Assembly: GCA_000437915.1 (NCBI GenBank)
Contig: FR900999.1
Coordinates: 335,855 to 387,872 of the forward strand
Source: Subdoligranulum sp. CAG:314
GTDB lineage: Bacteria; Bacillota; Clostridia; Christensenellales; CAG-314
Length of the DNA stretch: 52,018 nucleotides
Direction of reading: 5' to 3'
Shown: one piece after another, positions 6,891-15,381 of the stretch
Layout: every line of letters starts with the position of its first letter
Numbering within the stretch: the stretch's first letter is position 1
Translations under genes and position numbers: made by a program
The notes under the pieces: model-generated
What the model saw: only the letters and a program-made list of their open reading frames with translations
The model's database searches: none
Told to the model about the DNA's origin: nothing

Positions 6891-7595
6891 ATGTCGGCTA
6901 TTCCTTGTCACGTTGCGTTCATCATGGACGGCAACGGCAGGTGGGCGGTTAAGCGCGGTCTGTCACGTTTGAAGGGACACCGCGAAGGCATAAAAAAGGC
7001 GGAGCTTGTCATAGACTATTGTCTGAGACGAGGCATAAAAGTAGTCAGTCTTTTCGTGTTTTCAACCGAAAACTGGAAAAGAGCCGAGCGCGAAGTGGCG
7101 GGGCTGTTCAAGCTGGCGTCCCGTTATCTTGACAATATCGCCGATTTTTCAAAAAGAGGAATCAGGGTGGTTGTGTCGGGAGATTTGTCCCGATTGCCCG
7201 AGGAGCTTGTCTTAAAGATAAACAAAGCGGAGACGGCAACGTCGTCAAATCGTGTCATGACTTTAAATCTCTGCATCAATTACGGCGGCCGCGCGGAGCT
7301 TACGCACGCGGTAAACGAGATTATCCGCAGCGGAAAAAATTCGGTTTCGGAAAAGGAATTGGGAGAATTTATGTATCAGAATCTGCCTGACCCAGACCTC
7401 ATTGTGCGGACGGGCGGACAGATGCGTCTGAGCAATTTTCTTTTGTTTCAATCCGCTTATTCCGAGCTGGTGTTCAGCGACACGCTTTGGCCGGACATAG
7501 GCGAAAAGGAGCTTGACGGCTTTTTAAATATTTACCAACACAGGAACAGAAATTTTGGAGAAGTTAGGGACACAGGCAAAACAGTCGATGGTTAG
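6891..7595 (+). CDS. uppS: Isoprenyl transferase (undecaprenyl diphosphate synthase)
   Basis: Cis-prenyltransferase that adds isopentenyl units to farnesyl diphosphate to make the C55 carrier for peptidoglycan. The 234-residue product has catalytic D13 in FIMDGNGRW, the substrate region VVSLFVFSTENWKR, LNLCINYGGRAEL, and the C-terminal motif LIVRTGGQMRLSNFLLFQ with SELVF. ATG 6891 follows GAGGTG; an upstream in-frame extension from 6792 lies over the preceding gene and is rejected. It supplies lipid carrier in the same operon as cdsA, dxr and rseP. Its substrate maker ispA lies 24 kb downstream. Confidence 0.96.
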   Translation: MSAIPCHVAFIMDGNGRWAVKRGLSRLKGHREGIKKAELVIDYCLRRGIKVVSLFVFSTENWKRAEREVAGLFKLASRYLDNIADFSKRGIRVVVSGDLSRLPEELVLKINKAETATSSNRVMTLNLCINYGGRAELTHAVNEIIRSGKNSVSEKELGEFMYQNLPDPDLIVRTGGQMRLSNFLLFQSAYSELVFSDTLWPDIGEKELDGFLNIYQHRNRNFGEVRDTGKTVDG

Positions 7596-8451
7596 GCGCA
7601 GCCTGATAGGACTGGTCATCGGGCTGATTTACGTTTCGGTAATTCTGGCAGGATATTATATAGACCGCGTTGTGGTCTCGGTATTCCTGTGTATTGTCGT
7701 TGCTTTGAGCGTGCTGGAAGTAAGGGACGCTCTCGGAAACAGAATACCGAAACAGTTCAATGCTCTGGTGTGGATTTTTGCGCTGTGCTTCGGTGTGCCG
7801 TATTTTTTGTTCGGCATAAGCGGAGTCGCCGTATTCATTCTCGCTATTTTTATAATCGGCTGTGCTATTTCGGTGTTTTCTCAGCTTAACGAAGCGGTGG
7901 TGCATCTCGCATATTTTTCTTTTTTGCTAATTTATCCCGCTTTCGTAATGTCCGCAATGTTTTTTATCAACAAATCGATGGACGCTTCGGGAAATCTGCT
8001 GGACATACATACGGTGGGATTGGCTCTTGTTTTTCTCGTCGCCTCCTGCACCGATATGTTCGCGTATTTTTTCGGAAGTCTGTTCGGCAGACACAAGCTC
8101 GTGCCTTCAATCAGCCCCAAAAAAACCTGGGAGGGCGCGGCAGGCGGACTGTTCGGAGGTCTGGTGGGAGCAGGTATTGTTTATCTGCTTTTTGAAACTT
8201 CGTTTGCGCTCTTTTCCCCCGGACTGCCCTTGTCGGGCGGACTTAAAATAGTCGTGTACGTAATAATCGGCATATTCGGTTCGGCATCCACTCAGATAGG
8301 AGACCTTGTGGCAAGTCTCGTCAAAAGACAGTGCGGCATAAAGGACTATTCCAATCTGTTGGGGGCGCACGGCGGAATTATGGACAGATTTGACGGGATG
8401 ATGTTCAACGCGGCGTTTATTGCCATAATTTACGCGTTTTTGTTGTCATGA
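7588..8451 (+). CDS. cdsA: Phosphatidate cytidylyltransferase
   Basis: Integral membrane enzyme making CDP-diacylglycerol from phosphatidic acid and CTP. The 287-residue product has about seven to eight hydrophobic segments, and the full family signature at residues 243-269: S, then KR, KD, AHGG and MDRFD at the expected spacing. A second motif SPKKTWEG is also present. I chose ATG 7588 (MVRRSLIG), overlapping uppS by 8 bases; a TTG at 7555 would add 11 residues. Neither has a clean Shine-Dalgarno, so initiation is probably coupled to uppS translation. dxr overlaps the end by ATGA. Confidence 0.95.
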   Translation: MVRRSLIGLVIGLIYVSVILAGYYIDRVVVSVFLCIVVALSVLEVRDALGNRIPKQFNALVWIFALCFGVPYFLFGISGVAVFILAIFIIGCAISVFSQLNEAVVHLAYFSFLLIYPAFVMSAMFFINKSMDASGNLLDIHTVGLALVFLVASCTDMFAYFFGSLFGRHKLVPSISPKKTWEGAAGGLFGGLVGAGIVYLLFETSFALFSPGLPLSGGLKIVVYVIIGIFGSASTQIGDLVASLVKRQCGIKDYSNLLGAHGGIMDRFDGMMFNAAFIAIIYAFLLS

Positions 8452-9581
8452 AAAGAAAAAGAATTGCTGTTTTGGGAAGCACAGGCTCTGTCGGAACTCA
8501 GACTTTGGATTTGATAAAGCTATATCCCGATTTGTTTGAGGTAAAGGCGCTTGTAGCTTATTCAAACAAGACGCTTCTGCTTGAACAGCAAAAGCAGTTT
8601 AATGCCGAATATGTCGGAATCATCGATAAAAGCCTTTACGGGAGAGAAAGCGGCGTTTGTTTCGGCAGCGAGTGTCTTGAAAACGTCGCGGAGCTGGACT
8701 TAGACGTTATTCTGGTTGCCACAAGGGGGATAGCCGCGCTGCGCGCCGTCCTGAAAGCAATTGAAAACGGCGTCGACGTGGCGCTTGCCAACAAAGAAAC
8801 TTTGGTTTGCGGAGGCGCTTTGGTCAAGGAGGCGCTTGTAAAAAGCAAGGCGGCTTTGTTGCCCGTAGACAGCGAGCATTCAGCCGTCTGGCAGTGTCTG
8901 GGCAAGGGTGAGGTTTCACGACTTGTCCTTACGGCAAGCGGGGGACCTTTTTTCGGTTTTTCAGCCGAAAAGCTCAAAGGCGTAACTCCCGAAATGGCGC
9001 TTAAACACCCCAATTGGAGTATGGGCAGCAAAATAACCGTAGACTCTGCCACTATGATGAACAAGGGGTTGGAAATAATCGAAGCGCATTGGCTTTTTGA
9101 TATGCCTTTGGAGCAAATTGACGTCGTTGTGCATCCGCAGAGCATAGTGCATTCTCTCGTTGAGTATGCGGACGGCACAATGCTTGCGCAAATGGCTCTG
9201 CCCGATATGAAATACGCAATAGGGTACGCTTTGTCCTATCCCGAAAGACTCCCGGCTTTCGACGCGCGTCTCGATTTGACAAAAATAAAACCGCTCGAAT
9301 TTTTTCGTTACGACAAAAAAAATTTTCCTGCCGTTGATATTGTCCGCGAGGCTTATTCGCTTTCTCCGCTCATGCCGACAGTGTTAAACGCCGCCAACGA
9401 CACGGCTGTCGGCGCTTTTCTGCAAAACAGAATAGGTTTTACCGATATATGTGAAACAGTGAGAAAAACATTAGATTATTATAAAAACCGTCTCAACGGC
9501 ATACAATTAAGCATCGACACTGTTTACGGGCTTGACGACGAGGCAAAGAGAACAGCCGAAAATTTTTTGAAAGGGAAATGA
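8448..9581 (+). CDS. dxr: 1-deoxy-D-xylulose 5-phosphate reductoisomerase
   Basis: Second enzyme of the MEP isoprenoid pathway: converts DXP to 2-C-methylerythritol 4-phosphate using NADPH and a divalent metal. The 377-residue length is normal. An NADPH fold opens with IAVLGSTGSVGTQTLDLI; the catalytic region has ANKETLVCGG, LLPVDSEHSA (metal Asp and Glu), TASGGPF, HPNWSMGSKITVDSATMMNKGLE in successive segments, and the C-terminal domain ANDTAVGAFL. It starts inside the cdsA stop (ATGA). Partner genes dxs, ispG and ispH are elsewhere in the window. Confidence 0.98.
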   Translation: MKRKRIAVLGSTGSVGTQTLDLIKLYPDLFEVKALVAYSNKTLLLEQQKQFNAEYVGIIDKSLYGRESGVCFGSECLENVAELDLDVILVATRGIAALRAVLKAIENGVDVALANKETLVCGGALVKEALVKSKAALLPVDSEHSAVWQCLGKGEVSRLVLTASGGPFFGFSAEKLKGVTPEMALKHPNWSMGSKITVDSATMMNKGLEIIEAHWLFDMPLEQIDVVVHPQSIVHSLVEYADGTMLAQMALPDMKYAIGYALSYPERLPAFDARLDLTKIKPLEFFRYDKKNFPAVDIVREAYSLSPLMPTVLNAANDTAVGAFLQNRIGFTDICETVRKTLDYYKNRLNGIQLSIDTVYGLDDEAKRTAENFLKGK

Positions 9582-9585
9582 CCTG

Positions 9586-10725
9586 ATGAATTTATTGTTG
9601 TTTGCCGTTTCCGACGTTGCGGAAACGATTTTATATATTTTGCTGGCTTTGGTTGTGCTGCTTGTTATGATTACCATACATGAGGCGGGGCACTATACTG
9701 CGGGCAAAATTTTAGGGTTTAAAATCAACGAATTTGCAATCGGTATGGGACCTAAGCTGTTTTCAAGAAAAAAGAAAAACGGCGAGGTTTTTTCGGTGCG
9801 CCTGTTCCCTTTGGGCGGATACTGCGCATTTGAGGGCGAGGATGAAAATATGCCCGACTCTCCCGATGCTTTTAACAGCCAAAAGCCGTGGAAAAGGATA
9901 ATCGTGCTTGTATCGGGCGCATTGTTCAATTTTATTTCGGCGATTCTTATTGTCTTTATCGCTTTCTGGGCTTTCGGGGACGACGCGCTCGCCATACAAA
10001 AGGTTTACGAATCGTCGGTTAATTACGACGCCTATCAGCAGGGCACGGGTTTTAAGGAAGGCGACATAATCTATAAAATCGACGGAAAGGTAGTTTATCT
10101 CGTCGTCGACGTAAGCAATTATATTGCCGGCGCGGGCGATGAAATGGACGTCGTGGTTTTGCGCGAAAACGCACAGGGCAAGCGTGAAAAGGTAACTATC
10201 GAAAACGTCAGAAAGGGAAAGTTTACCGTCGACAAGCTTGACGAAAACGGCAATGTGGTGCTTGACGAAAACGGAAATCCCGTCAAGGAAGAGGCTAACG
10301 GCTGGGGCGTGCAGAACGCCTATGTAAAAAACAGTTTTACTTTCGGGCAGGCGCTCGGCAGAAGCGTGCCTTATTGTCTGCGCGCGGGAGGATATATACT
10401 CGAAACTTTGGGAGGATTGATTACCGGAAGGGTGCCGATTAAAGACATCGGCGGACCGATAACCACAATCGACATGACCACTCAGGTAATCCGGACGGGC
10501 TTTTCCAACGTGCTGTTCCTTATCACGCTGATTTCCGTCAATCTTGCGGTTTTCAATTTGCTGCCTTTGCCTGCACTGGACGGTTCGAGAGTTATATTCG
10601 TCCTTATCGAATGGATATTCCGCAAGCCCGTAAACAGAAAGGTCGAGGGCTGGATTCATGCGATTGGCATGATTTTGCTGTTCGGTCTCGTTATATTGGT
10701 TGACGTATTGCGATATCTGACATAA
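9586..10725 (+). CDS. rseP: Site-2 zinc protease RseP (RasP-type)
   Basis: Intramembrane metalloprotease of family M50 that cuts anti-sigma factors, signal peptide remnants and other membrane substrates. Zinc motif HEAGH is at residues 32-36 in the first membrane helix; a PDZ domain follows at roughly 130-215; the second zinc motif region NLLPLPALDGSR lies in a late helix, and the end is hydrophobic. The 379-residue length is typical. The PDZ region carries a Lys/Asn/Asp-rich insertion with a short near-repeat (DENGNVVLDENGNPV). It sits between dxr and ispG as in other Clostridia. Confidence 0.96.
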   Translation: MNLLLFAVSDVAETILYILLALVVLLVMITIHEAGHYTAGKILGFKINEFAIGMGPKLFSRKKKNGEVFSVRLFPLGGYCAFEGEDENMPDSPDAFNSQKPWKRIIVLVSGALFNFISAILIVFIAFWAFGDDALAIQKVYESSVNYDAYQQGTGFKEGDIIYKIDGKVVYLVVDVSNYIAGAGDEMDVVVLRENAQGKREKVTIENVRKGKFTVDKLDENGNVVLDENGNPVKEEANGWGVQNAYVKNSFTFGQALGRSVPYCLRAGGYILETLGGLITGRVPIKDIGGPITTIDMTTQVIRTGFSNVLFLITLISVNLAVFNLLPLPALDGSRVIFVLIEWIFRKPVNRKVEGWIHAIGMILLFGLVILVDVLRYLT

Positions 10726-10735
10726 GAAAAGACAG

Positions 10736-11776
10736 ATGAGATTTTCCAAAGTAGTAAAAGTAGGAGACGTGCTGCTCGGCGGCGGAAACAAAATTGCCGT
10801 ACAGTCCATGACAAATACCCGCACAGCCGATACGGACGCTACGATAAAACAAATCAGAGAGCTTGAAGGCGCAGGCTGCGATATTGTCCGTGTGGCGGTG
10901 CTAGACCTTTCAGACGCGGCGGCGCTGAAAAAAATCAAGGACGGAATCGGCTTGCCGCTGGTTGCCGACATTCATTTCGATTTCAGACTTGCCGTTGCCG
11001 CTATTGAAAACGGCGCCGACAAAATCAGAATAAATCCCGGCAACATAGGCGGAGAAAACAATGTGACGCGTGTTCTCGACTGCGCAAAGGCTCACGGCGT
11101 TCCGATTAGAATCGGCGTAAACAGCGGTTCCGTAGAGAAATGCTTTTTGGACAGCTTTAAGGACAAGTGCGTTGCGTTGACCGAAAGTCTGCTTGCCAAA
11201 GCGAGATTCTGTGAAAAAAACGGATTTGAAAATCTTGTGCTGTCGCTTAAATCAAGCGACACGACGGAAACAATTTCCGCCAACCGCAGGCTTGCCTCGC
11301 TCTGCGATTATCCGTTGCATATCGGTGTTACGGAAGCCGGCGTCGGTCAGACGGGTATAGTAAAAAACAGCATAGGCATAGGCGCGTTGCTTTCGGACGG
11401 AATAGGGGATACCGTACGTGTTTCCCTGACGGAAAATCCTGTGGACGAGGTGTTTGTCGCAAATGAGATTCTGACCGCTCTGGGGCTTAACGAGGGGCTT
11501 AAATTCGTATCCTGTCCCTCCTGCGGCAGATGCAAAGGCGACCTAATCGGTACCGCAAAGGCAGTTTACGCGTTTGCGAGAAATATAAAAAGACCTTTAA
11601 AAATTGCCGTCATGGGATGCGCGGTAAACGGTCCGGGCGAAGCCAAGGACGCCGACGTCGGATTGGCTCTCGGCGACGGCAACGCGGTATTTTTCAAAAA
11701 CGGAAAAGTTTTCAGAACGGTAAGCTCGGCTGATGTAGTAACCGAGTTTATAAAAGAGATACAAAAGCTTATATGA
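10736..11776 (+). CDS. ispG: 4-hydroxy-3-methylbut-2-en-1-yl diphosphate synthase (flavodoxin)
   Basis: Penultimate MEP pathway enzyme: a [4Fe-4S] reductase opening the cyclic diphosphate MEcPP to HMBPP. The 346-residue product has a TIM-barrel domain starting VQSMTNTRTADTDATI and a C-terminal cluster domain with ligands C260 and C263 (CPSCGRC), C295 (MGCAVNG) and E302 (GPGEAKDAD). This is the short bacterial two-domain form. The start lies 10 bases after rseP, and the stop overlaps the PolC-like gene by four bases. It depends on the isc genes at the left end of the window. Confidence 0.98.
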   Translation: MRFSKVVKVGDVLLGGGNKIAVQSMTNTRTADTDATIKQIRELEGAGCDIVRVAVLDLSDAAALKKIKDGIGLPLVADIHFDFRLAVAAIENGADKIRINPGNIGGENNVTRVLDCAKAHGVPIRIGVNSGSVEKCFLDSFKDKCVALTESLLAKARFCEKNGFENLVLSLKSSDTTETISANRRLASLCDYPLHIGVTEAGVGQTGIVKNSIGIGALLSDGIGDTVRVSLTENPVDEVFVANEILTALGLNEGLKFVSCPSCGRCKGDLIGTAKAVYAFARNIKRPLKIAVMGCAVNGPGEAKDADVGLALGDGNAVFFKNGKVFRTVSSADVVTEFIKEIQKLI

Positions 11777-13365
11777 TTTTAGATATAATCAAAGAAAAAA
11801 TCGGAAATATATCTGTTTCCGCGGGAGACAAAAGCTATACTCTCGATATGCTCAAACTCAGGAGAGTCAAGCTGGATATGAGAGAGAGGTCATGCCTGTT
11901 TAACTTTGCTTTTCCCGTTTTCCCCGACGACGGTTTAAGAGACAAAATTTTGAGCGTCGTGCGGGAGGCTTGTCCGCCTTATTTCAAAATCAGGCTGAAA
12001 ATAGACAGGGATTATTTGGACCTCAGGGGTGCGCAGGATTTGTTTGTCGGATTCTTGTCGGGGTTTCAGGCGCTCTCCGCTGCGATTTCCCCGAAAGAAC
12101 AGGTGTTCGGCGTTTCGGAAGACGGTTTTTGCGTAGAGCTAAGGCTGTCGGAAGAAACGGAAAAACTTGTGGAGTCCTCCCGTTTTGCCGAAAAATTTGC
12201 CGATTTTGTTTCGGGATATACCAATTATAAGATAGCTTTAAAACGAATCGTAAAGCCGTCCGACATAGATTTCGACGAAAGGGTAAAGGAGTTAGAGGAA
12301 AAACGGGACCTGAATATAAGCGCTCAGCTTTCCCTGCCTTCGCGCAAAATCAAGCTGGAAAGCGTAAAGGAACTTATAGGAAGAGCAATCGATACCCCTC
12401 CTAAATATATTCTCGACGTAAGAGCGGGAGAGGAGCTGACAATCGTTTGCGGCAAGGTGCACAATCCGACGACTTACAGGCCGCGTGAAAAGGATTTTGT
12501 ACTGTGCAAATTCGATTTGCAGGATTTTTCGGGCGAAATACCCTGCGTTTATTTTGCCAAAGACGAAAACAATCTCAAAAAATTCCTGAGCGTTTACGAC
12601 GGGGACGAAATCGTGGTGAGAGGCAAAACCACCGTCAGCAATTTTACAAAGTGCGAGCAAATTACCGCATATCAGATAAGCCGGTGCAAGATAGCGGCGG
12701 ACGAGGACGGAAACTCTTTCGTTTCAAGACCGCCGTGCGCCAAATATATGGTAGTCGAGCCTGAGCCCTACATAGAACCGAATCAGATTGATTTGCTTGC
12801 CGCGACGAACAAGCCGCCTGAATTTTTTTTGAATAATACCGTAGTGGTTTTTGATTTTGAAACCACGGGATTGCGTGTTTTGGAGGACAAAATCATAGAG
12901 ATTGGCGCCGTAAAAATGATAGACGGCGAGATAAAGGAAAGTTTCAGCACGCTGATAAATCCGCAAAAAAAAATAGACGCCCGAATAACCGACCTTACGG
13001 GCATATCGGACGAAATGGTGGAAAACGCGCCGACAATTCAGCAGGTAATGGGGGATTTTTACAAATTTTGTTTCGGCTCCGTCATGGTGGCTCACAATCT
13101 CGAATTCGATTACGGTTTTTTGAGATATTTTGCCAAACCGTCGGGATATTTGTTCGACAACAAAAAGCTTGACACTCTTGAACTTTCGCGGCAATTGTTT
13201 GCGCAAGACAGGTTCAGGGGAGAGGAGCCGGGTAAATTTACGCTGGACGTGCTGACAAAGTATTTTGAAATTCCGTTGGACAATGCGCACCGCAGTCTTT
13301 GCGACGCGGCGGCAACCGCGCATCTGCTGAAAAAATTATTGGAAAAAGACCCCGAACTGATATAA
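11773..13365 (+). CDS. PolC-derived exonuclease lacking PHP and polymerase domains
   Basis: A 530-residue protein at the place where polC normally stands. Residues 1-200 resemble the PolC N-terminal region, ending in a charged linker. Residues 205-320 match the PolC OB domain, with RAGEELTIVCGKVHNP, LCKFDLQDFSGEIPCVYF and DGDEIVVRGKTT. Residues 355-530 form a DEDDh exonuclease with D361 and E363 (FDFETTG), D446 (NLEFDYGF), and H506 and D511 (HRSLCDAAAT), all intact. PolC has PHP around the exonuclease, then a palm and fingers of over 700 residues; none of that is present. The gene stops cleanly and is followed within 6 bases by the nusA operon promoter, so no remnant of a polymerase remains. 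It may be a proofreading or repair exonuclease; a DnaE or full PolC must replicate the chromosome elsewhere. Confidence 0.88.
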   Translation: MILDIIKEKIGNISVSAGDKSYTLDMLKLRRVKLDMRERSCLFNFAFPVFPDDGLRDKILSVVREACPPYFKIRLKIDRDYLDLRGAQDLFVGFLSGFQALSAAISPKEQVFGVSEDGFCVELRLSEETEKLVESSRFAEKFADFVSGYTNYKIALKRIVKPSDIDFDERVKELEEKRDLNISAQLSLPSRKIKLESVKELIGRAIDTPPKYILDVRAGEELTIVCGKVHNPTTYRPREKDFVLCKFDLQDFSGEIPCVYFAKDENNLKKFLSVYDGDEIVVRGKTTVSNFTKCEQITAYQISRCKIAADEDGNSFVSRPPCAKYMVVEPEPYIEPNQIDLLAATNKPPEFFLNNTVVVFDFETTGLRVLEDKIIEIGAVKMIDGEIKESFSTLINPQKKIDARITDLTGISDEMVENAPTIQQVMGDFYKFCFGSVMVAHNLEFDYGFLRYFAKPSGYLFDNKKLDTLELSRQLFAQDRFRGEEPGKFTLDVLTKYFEIPLDNAHRSLCDAAATAHLLKKLLEKDPELI

Positions 13366-13370
13366 AACAG

Positions 13371-13399
13371 TTGTAAAAACTTTTTTTATGTGATATAAT
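13371..13399 (+). promoter_or_regulatory. Sigma-A promoter of the rimP-nusA-infB operon
   Basis: TTGTAA (13371-13376), 17-bp spacer, TATAAT (13394-13399), with TGA before the -10 (extended -10). It gives the operon its own start independent of the uppS-ispG unit. Confidence 0.85.
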
Positions 13400-13426
13400 A
13401 TCACTATCTTAAATACTGAATTCGGT

Positions 13427-13452
13427 ATGAGAGAGGGTTTTCCCTCTCTCAT
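13427..13452 (+). promoter_or_regulatory. Perfect 11-bp leader hairpin upstream of rimP
   Basis: ATGAGAGAGGG, loop TTTT, CCCTCTCTCAT. It lies about 20 bases into the predicted transcript and 8 bases before the GAGGAG ribosome site. The 3' side is ATATCC, not a U run, so it is not a terminator. It could control RNA stability or NusA autoregulation. Confidence 0.75.
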
Positions 13453-13477
13453 ATCCTTATGAGGAGACTTGGCTTAC

Positions 13478-13939
13478 ATGAAAAATGTCAAGGAAGAAGC
13501 CGAAAAACTTGCGCGGCCTTTCGCGGACGAGTTGGGGTTGGAAATAGTCGAGGTCGAATACGTCCGAAAGCACAACGGGATGAACCTTACTTTTTTTATC
13601 GACAAGGAAGGCGGCGTGACAATAGACGATTGCGAAAAGCTTCACCGCGCCATAGACGAGCCGCTGGATATTCTCGACCCCACAAACGGCGCGTCTTACA
13701 TTCTCAATGTTTCTTCGTTGGGAATCGACCGCCCCTTGAAAACGGAAAGAGATTTTGCGAGAAATGCGGGCAAGGAAATCGAAGTGGGTTTTTATGCGCC
13801 CGTCGACGGGAAAAAAAGAATAGTCGGCGTGCTTGAAAAGTACGACAAGGAAGGTTTTTGCATAAGAACCGAAAAGGGCGGGTTGGTGGAAATCAAATAT
13901 TCTGCTGCGGCTTCTGTAAAGCCGGTCATTAAATTTTAG
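13478..13939 (+). CDS. rimP: Ribosome maturation factor RimP
   Basis: RimP helps 30S subunit assembly. The 153-residue product has the N-terminal alpha/beta domain with GLEIVEVEYVRKHNGMNLTFFID, DDCEKLHRAIDEPLD, and the SSLGIDRPLKTERDF segment leading into a C-terminal SH3-like barrel (KEIEVGFY...VGVLEKYDKEG). I chose ATG 13478 because GAGGAG ends 11 bases upstream; a TTG at 13469 is too close to it. First gene of the nusA operon, the near-universal order. Confidence 0.95.
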   Translation: MKNVKEEAEKLARPFADELGLEIVEVEYVRKHNGMNLTFFIDKEGGVTIDDCEKLHRAIDEPLDILDPTNGASYILNVSSLGIDRPLKTERDFARNAGKEIEVGFYAPVDGKKRIVGVLEKYDKEGFCIRTEKGGLVEIKYSAAASVKPVIKF

Positions 13940-13956
13940 TCGGAGGACACGGGAAA

Positions 13957-15087
13957 ATGATTAACAAGGATTTTTTTGCGGCACTTGATGACCTTGAAAG
14001 GGAAAAGGGAATCGATAAGAGCGTTTTTGTTGCCGCGCTCGAAAACGCACTGTCTTTTGCCTGCAAAAAGAATTTCGGCGAGGCAATGAACGTAGAGCTT
14101 AAACTCAATCCCGAAAAGGGCGGGATAGAGGTATGCGCGTACAAAAACATCGTGGAGACCGTAGAGGACCCCGAAAAGGAAATCTCTCTCGAAGAAGCGA
14201 GGGAAATAAAAAAGAGTTACAAGGTGGGCGACAGAGTGGTTACGAAAATCGCTCCCAAGGAGTTTGGCAGAATCGCCGCTCAGACTGCAAAGCAGGTCGT
14301 TATGCAGACGTTGAGAGAGGCGGAGCGCAGCATGACTTATTCCCAATACGCCGACAAGGAAAACGATTTGATTGTAGGCGTTGTAAGTCGAATCAAGGAC
14401 GACGGCACCATTTTTGTCGAAATCGGCAAAAATCAGATGGAAGGTATGCTTTTGCCCGCCGACCAGGTGCCCGGAGAAAAGTTTGCCGTCGGAGACAGGA
14501 TAAAAGTATTAATCAAAAAAGTCAAGGATGCGGGAAAGGGACCTCAGGTTCTGCTAAGCAGGTCAAGCTTTGCTTTTATTCGCAAGCTTCTTGAAAACGA
14601 AATACCCGAAATCAGAGCGGGAATAGTCGAAATAAAATCCATTGTGAGAGAAGCAGGATTCAGGACAAAAATCGCGGTTTATTCCAAGGATGCGGACGTG
14701 GACGCCGTGGGCGCGTGCGTGGGCAACAAGGGCGTGAGAATCAACGCGGTCGTTTCCGAAATAGGCGGCGAAAAAATCGACGTTATACCTTGGAGCGAGG
14801 ATATACTTGATTTTATCGCCCGTTCTTTGAGTCCCGCGCAGGTGCTTATGGTTCAGGCTAACGAAGATACCAAGGAAGCCAAGGTTATAGTACCCGACGA
14901 CAAGCTGTCGCTTGCGATAGGAAAGGAAGGACAGAACGCCCGCCTTGCCGCGCGTCTTACGGGATGGAAGATTGACGTAAAGTCTTATTCCGCCGCCATG
15001 CAGAGCGGGCTGCTTGACGCGGAAAGCACGGAGGACGACGGCGTGGCTGCCGCCGTTGCCGAAGAAAAGGTCGAAAAAGAGGATTGA
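13957..15087 (+). CDS. nusA: Transcription termination/antitermination factor NusA
   Basis: RNA polymerase-binding factor controlling pausing, termination and antitermination. The 376-residue product is the Gram-positive length, without the acidic repeats found in Proteobacteria. Order: N-terminal RNAP-binding domain (1-125, with FGRIAAQTAKQVVMQ), S1 domain (about 130-195), then two KH domains, with VGACVGNKGVRINAVVSE and LSLAIGKEGQNARLAA. The acidic tail is Glu/Ala-rich. GGAGGACACGGG precedes ATG 13957. Follows rimP by 17 bases. Confidence 0.98.
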   Translation: MINKDFFAALDDLEREKGIDKSVFVAALENALSFACKKNFGEAMNVELKLNPEKGGIEVCAYKNIVETVEDPEKEISLEEAREIKKSYKVGDRVVTKIAPKEFGRIAAQTAKQVVMQTLREAERSMTYSQYADKENDLIVGVVSRIKDDGTIFVEIGKNQMEGMLLPADQVPGEKFAVGDRIKVLIKKVKDAGKGPQVLLSRSSFAFIRKLLENEIPEIRAGIVEIKSIVREAGFRTKIAVYSKDADVDAVGACVGNKGVRINAVVSEIGGEKIDVIPWSEDILDFIARSLSPAQVLMVQANEDTKEAKVIVPDDKLSLAIGKEGQNARLAARLTGWKIDVKSYSAAMQSGLLDAESTEDDGVAAAVAEEKVEKED

Positions 15088-15090
15088 CCT

Positions 15091-15348
15091 ATGGCGGAGA
15101 AACGTGTGCCTTTGCGTATGTGCTGCGTGTGCAGACGGTATTTTCCCAAGAACGAATTGTTCAGGGTTGTGAAAACACCCGACGGTAAAATTTTTCTCGA
15201 CGACGAAAGGGGAAAAACAAACGGGCGCGGCGCGTATATATGCAAATCCGAGCAATGCGTGGCAAAGTGCGCCAAATATAAAATTCTCAACAGACAGCTC
15301 GGCGAAACGGACGAGGAAGTTTATGCCGAATTGAAGGATAAAATATAA
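15091..15348 (+). CDS. rnpM: RNase P modulator RnpM (YlxR)
   Basis: An 85-residue RNA-binding protein. In B. subtilis the homologue binds RNase P RNA and modulates its activity. Family features are RMCCVCRRYFPKNEL with the CxxC pair, FLDDERGKTNGRGAYIC (the conserved GRGAYIC) and a second cysteine cluster CVAKCAK. It lies three bases after nusA. In most Bacillota the L7Ae-like gene ylxQ comes next, but here infB follows directly. Confidence 0.93.
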   Translation: MAEKRVPLRMCCVCRRYFPKNELFRVVKTPDGKIFLDDERGKTNGRGAYICKSEQCVAKCAKYKILNRQLGETDEEVYAELKDKI

Positions 15349-15381
15349 AATAACATTTTGTTGTTCTTTGGAGGTAAAAAT

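Noticed and set aside
9763..10971. A 402-codon open frame on the minus strand
   Set aside because: It lies entirely over rseP and the ispG start on the plus strand, has no recognisable motif and reflects codon bias of the real genes.
11773..13365. PolC truncation as a frameshift artefact
   Set aside because: Only 112 bases separate its stop from rimP, and they hold a promoter and hairpin. No polymerase coding sequence is present in any frame.
13427..13452. Terminator for the PolC-like gene
   Set aside because: The hairpin is strong, but it is downstream of the nusA operon promoter and is followed by ATATCC rather than a U run.
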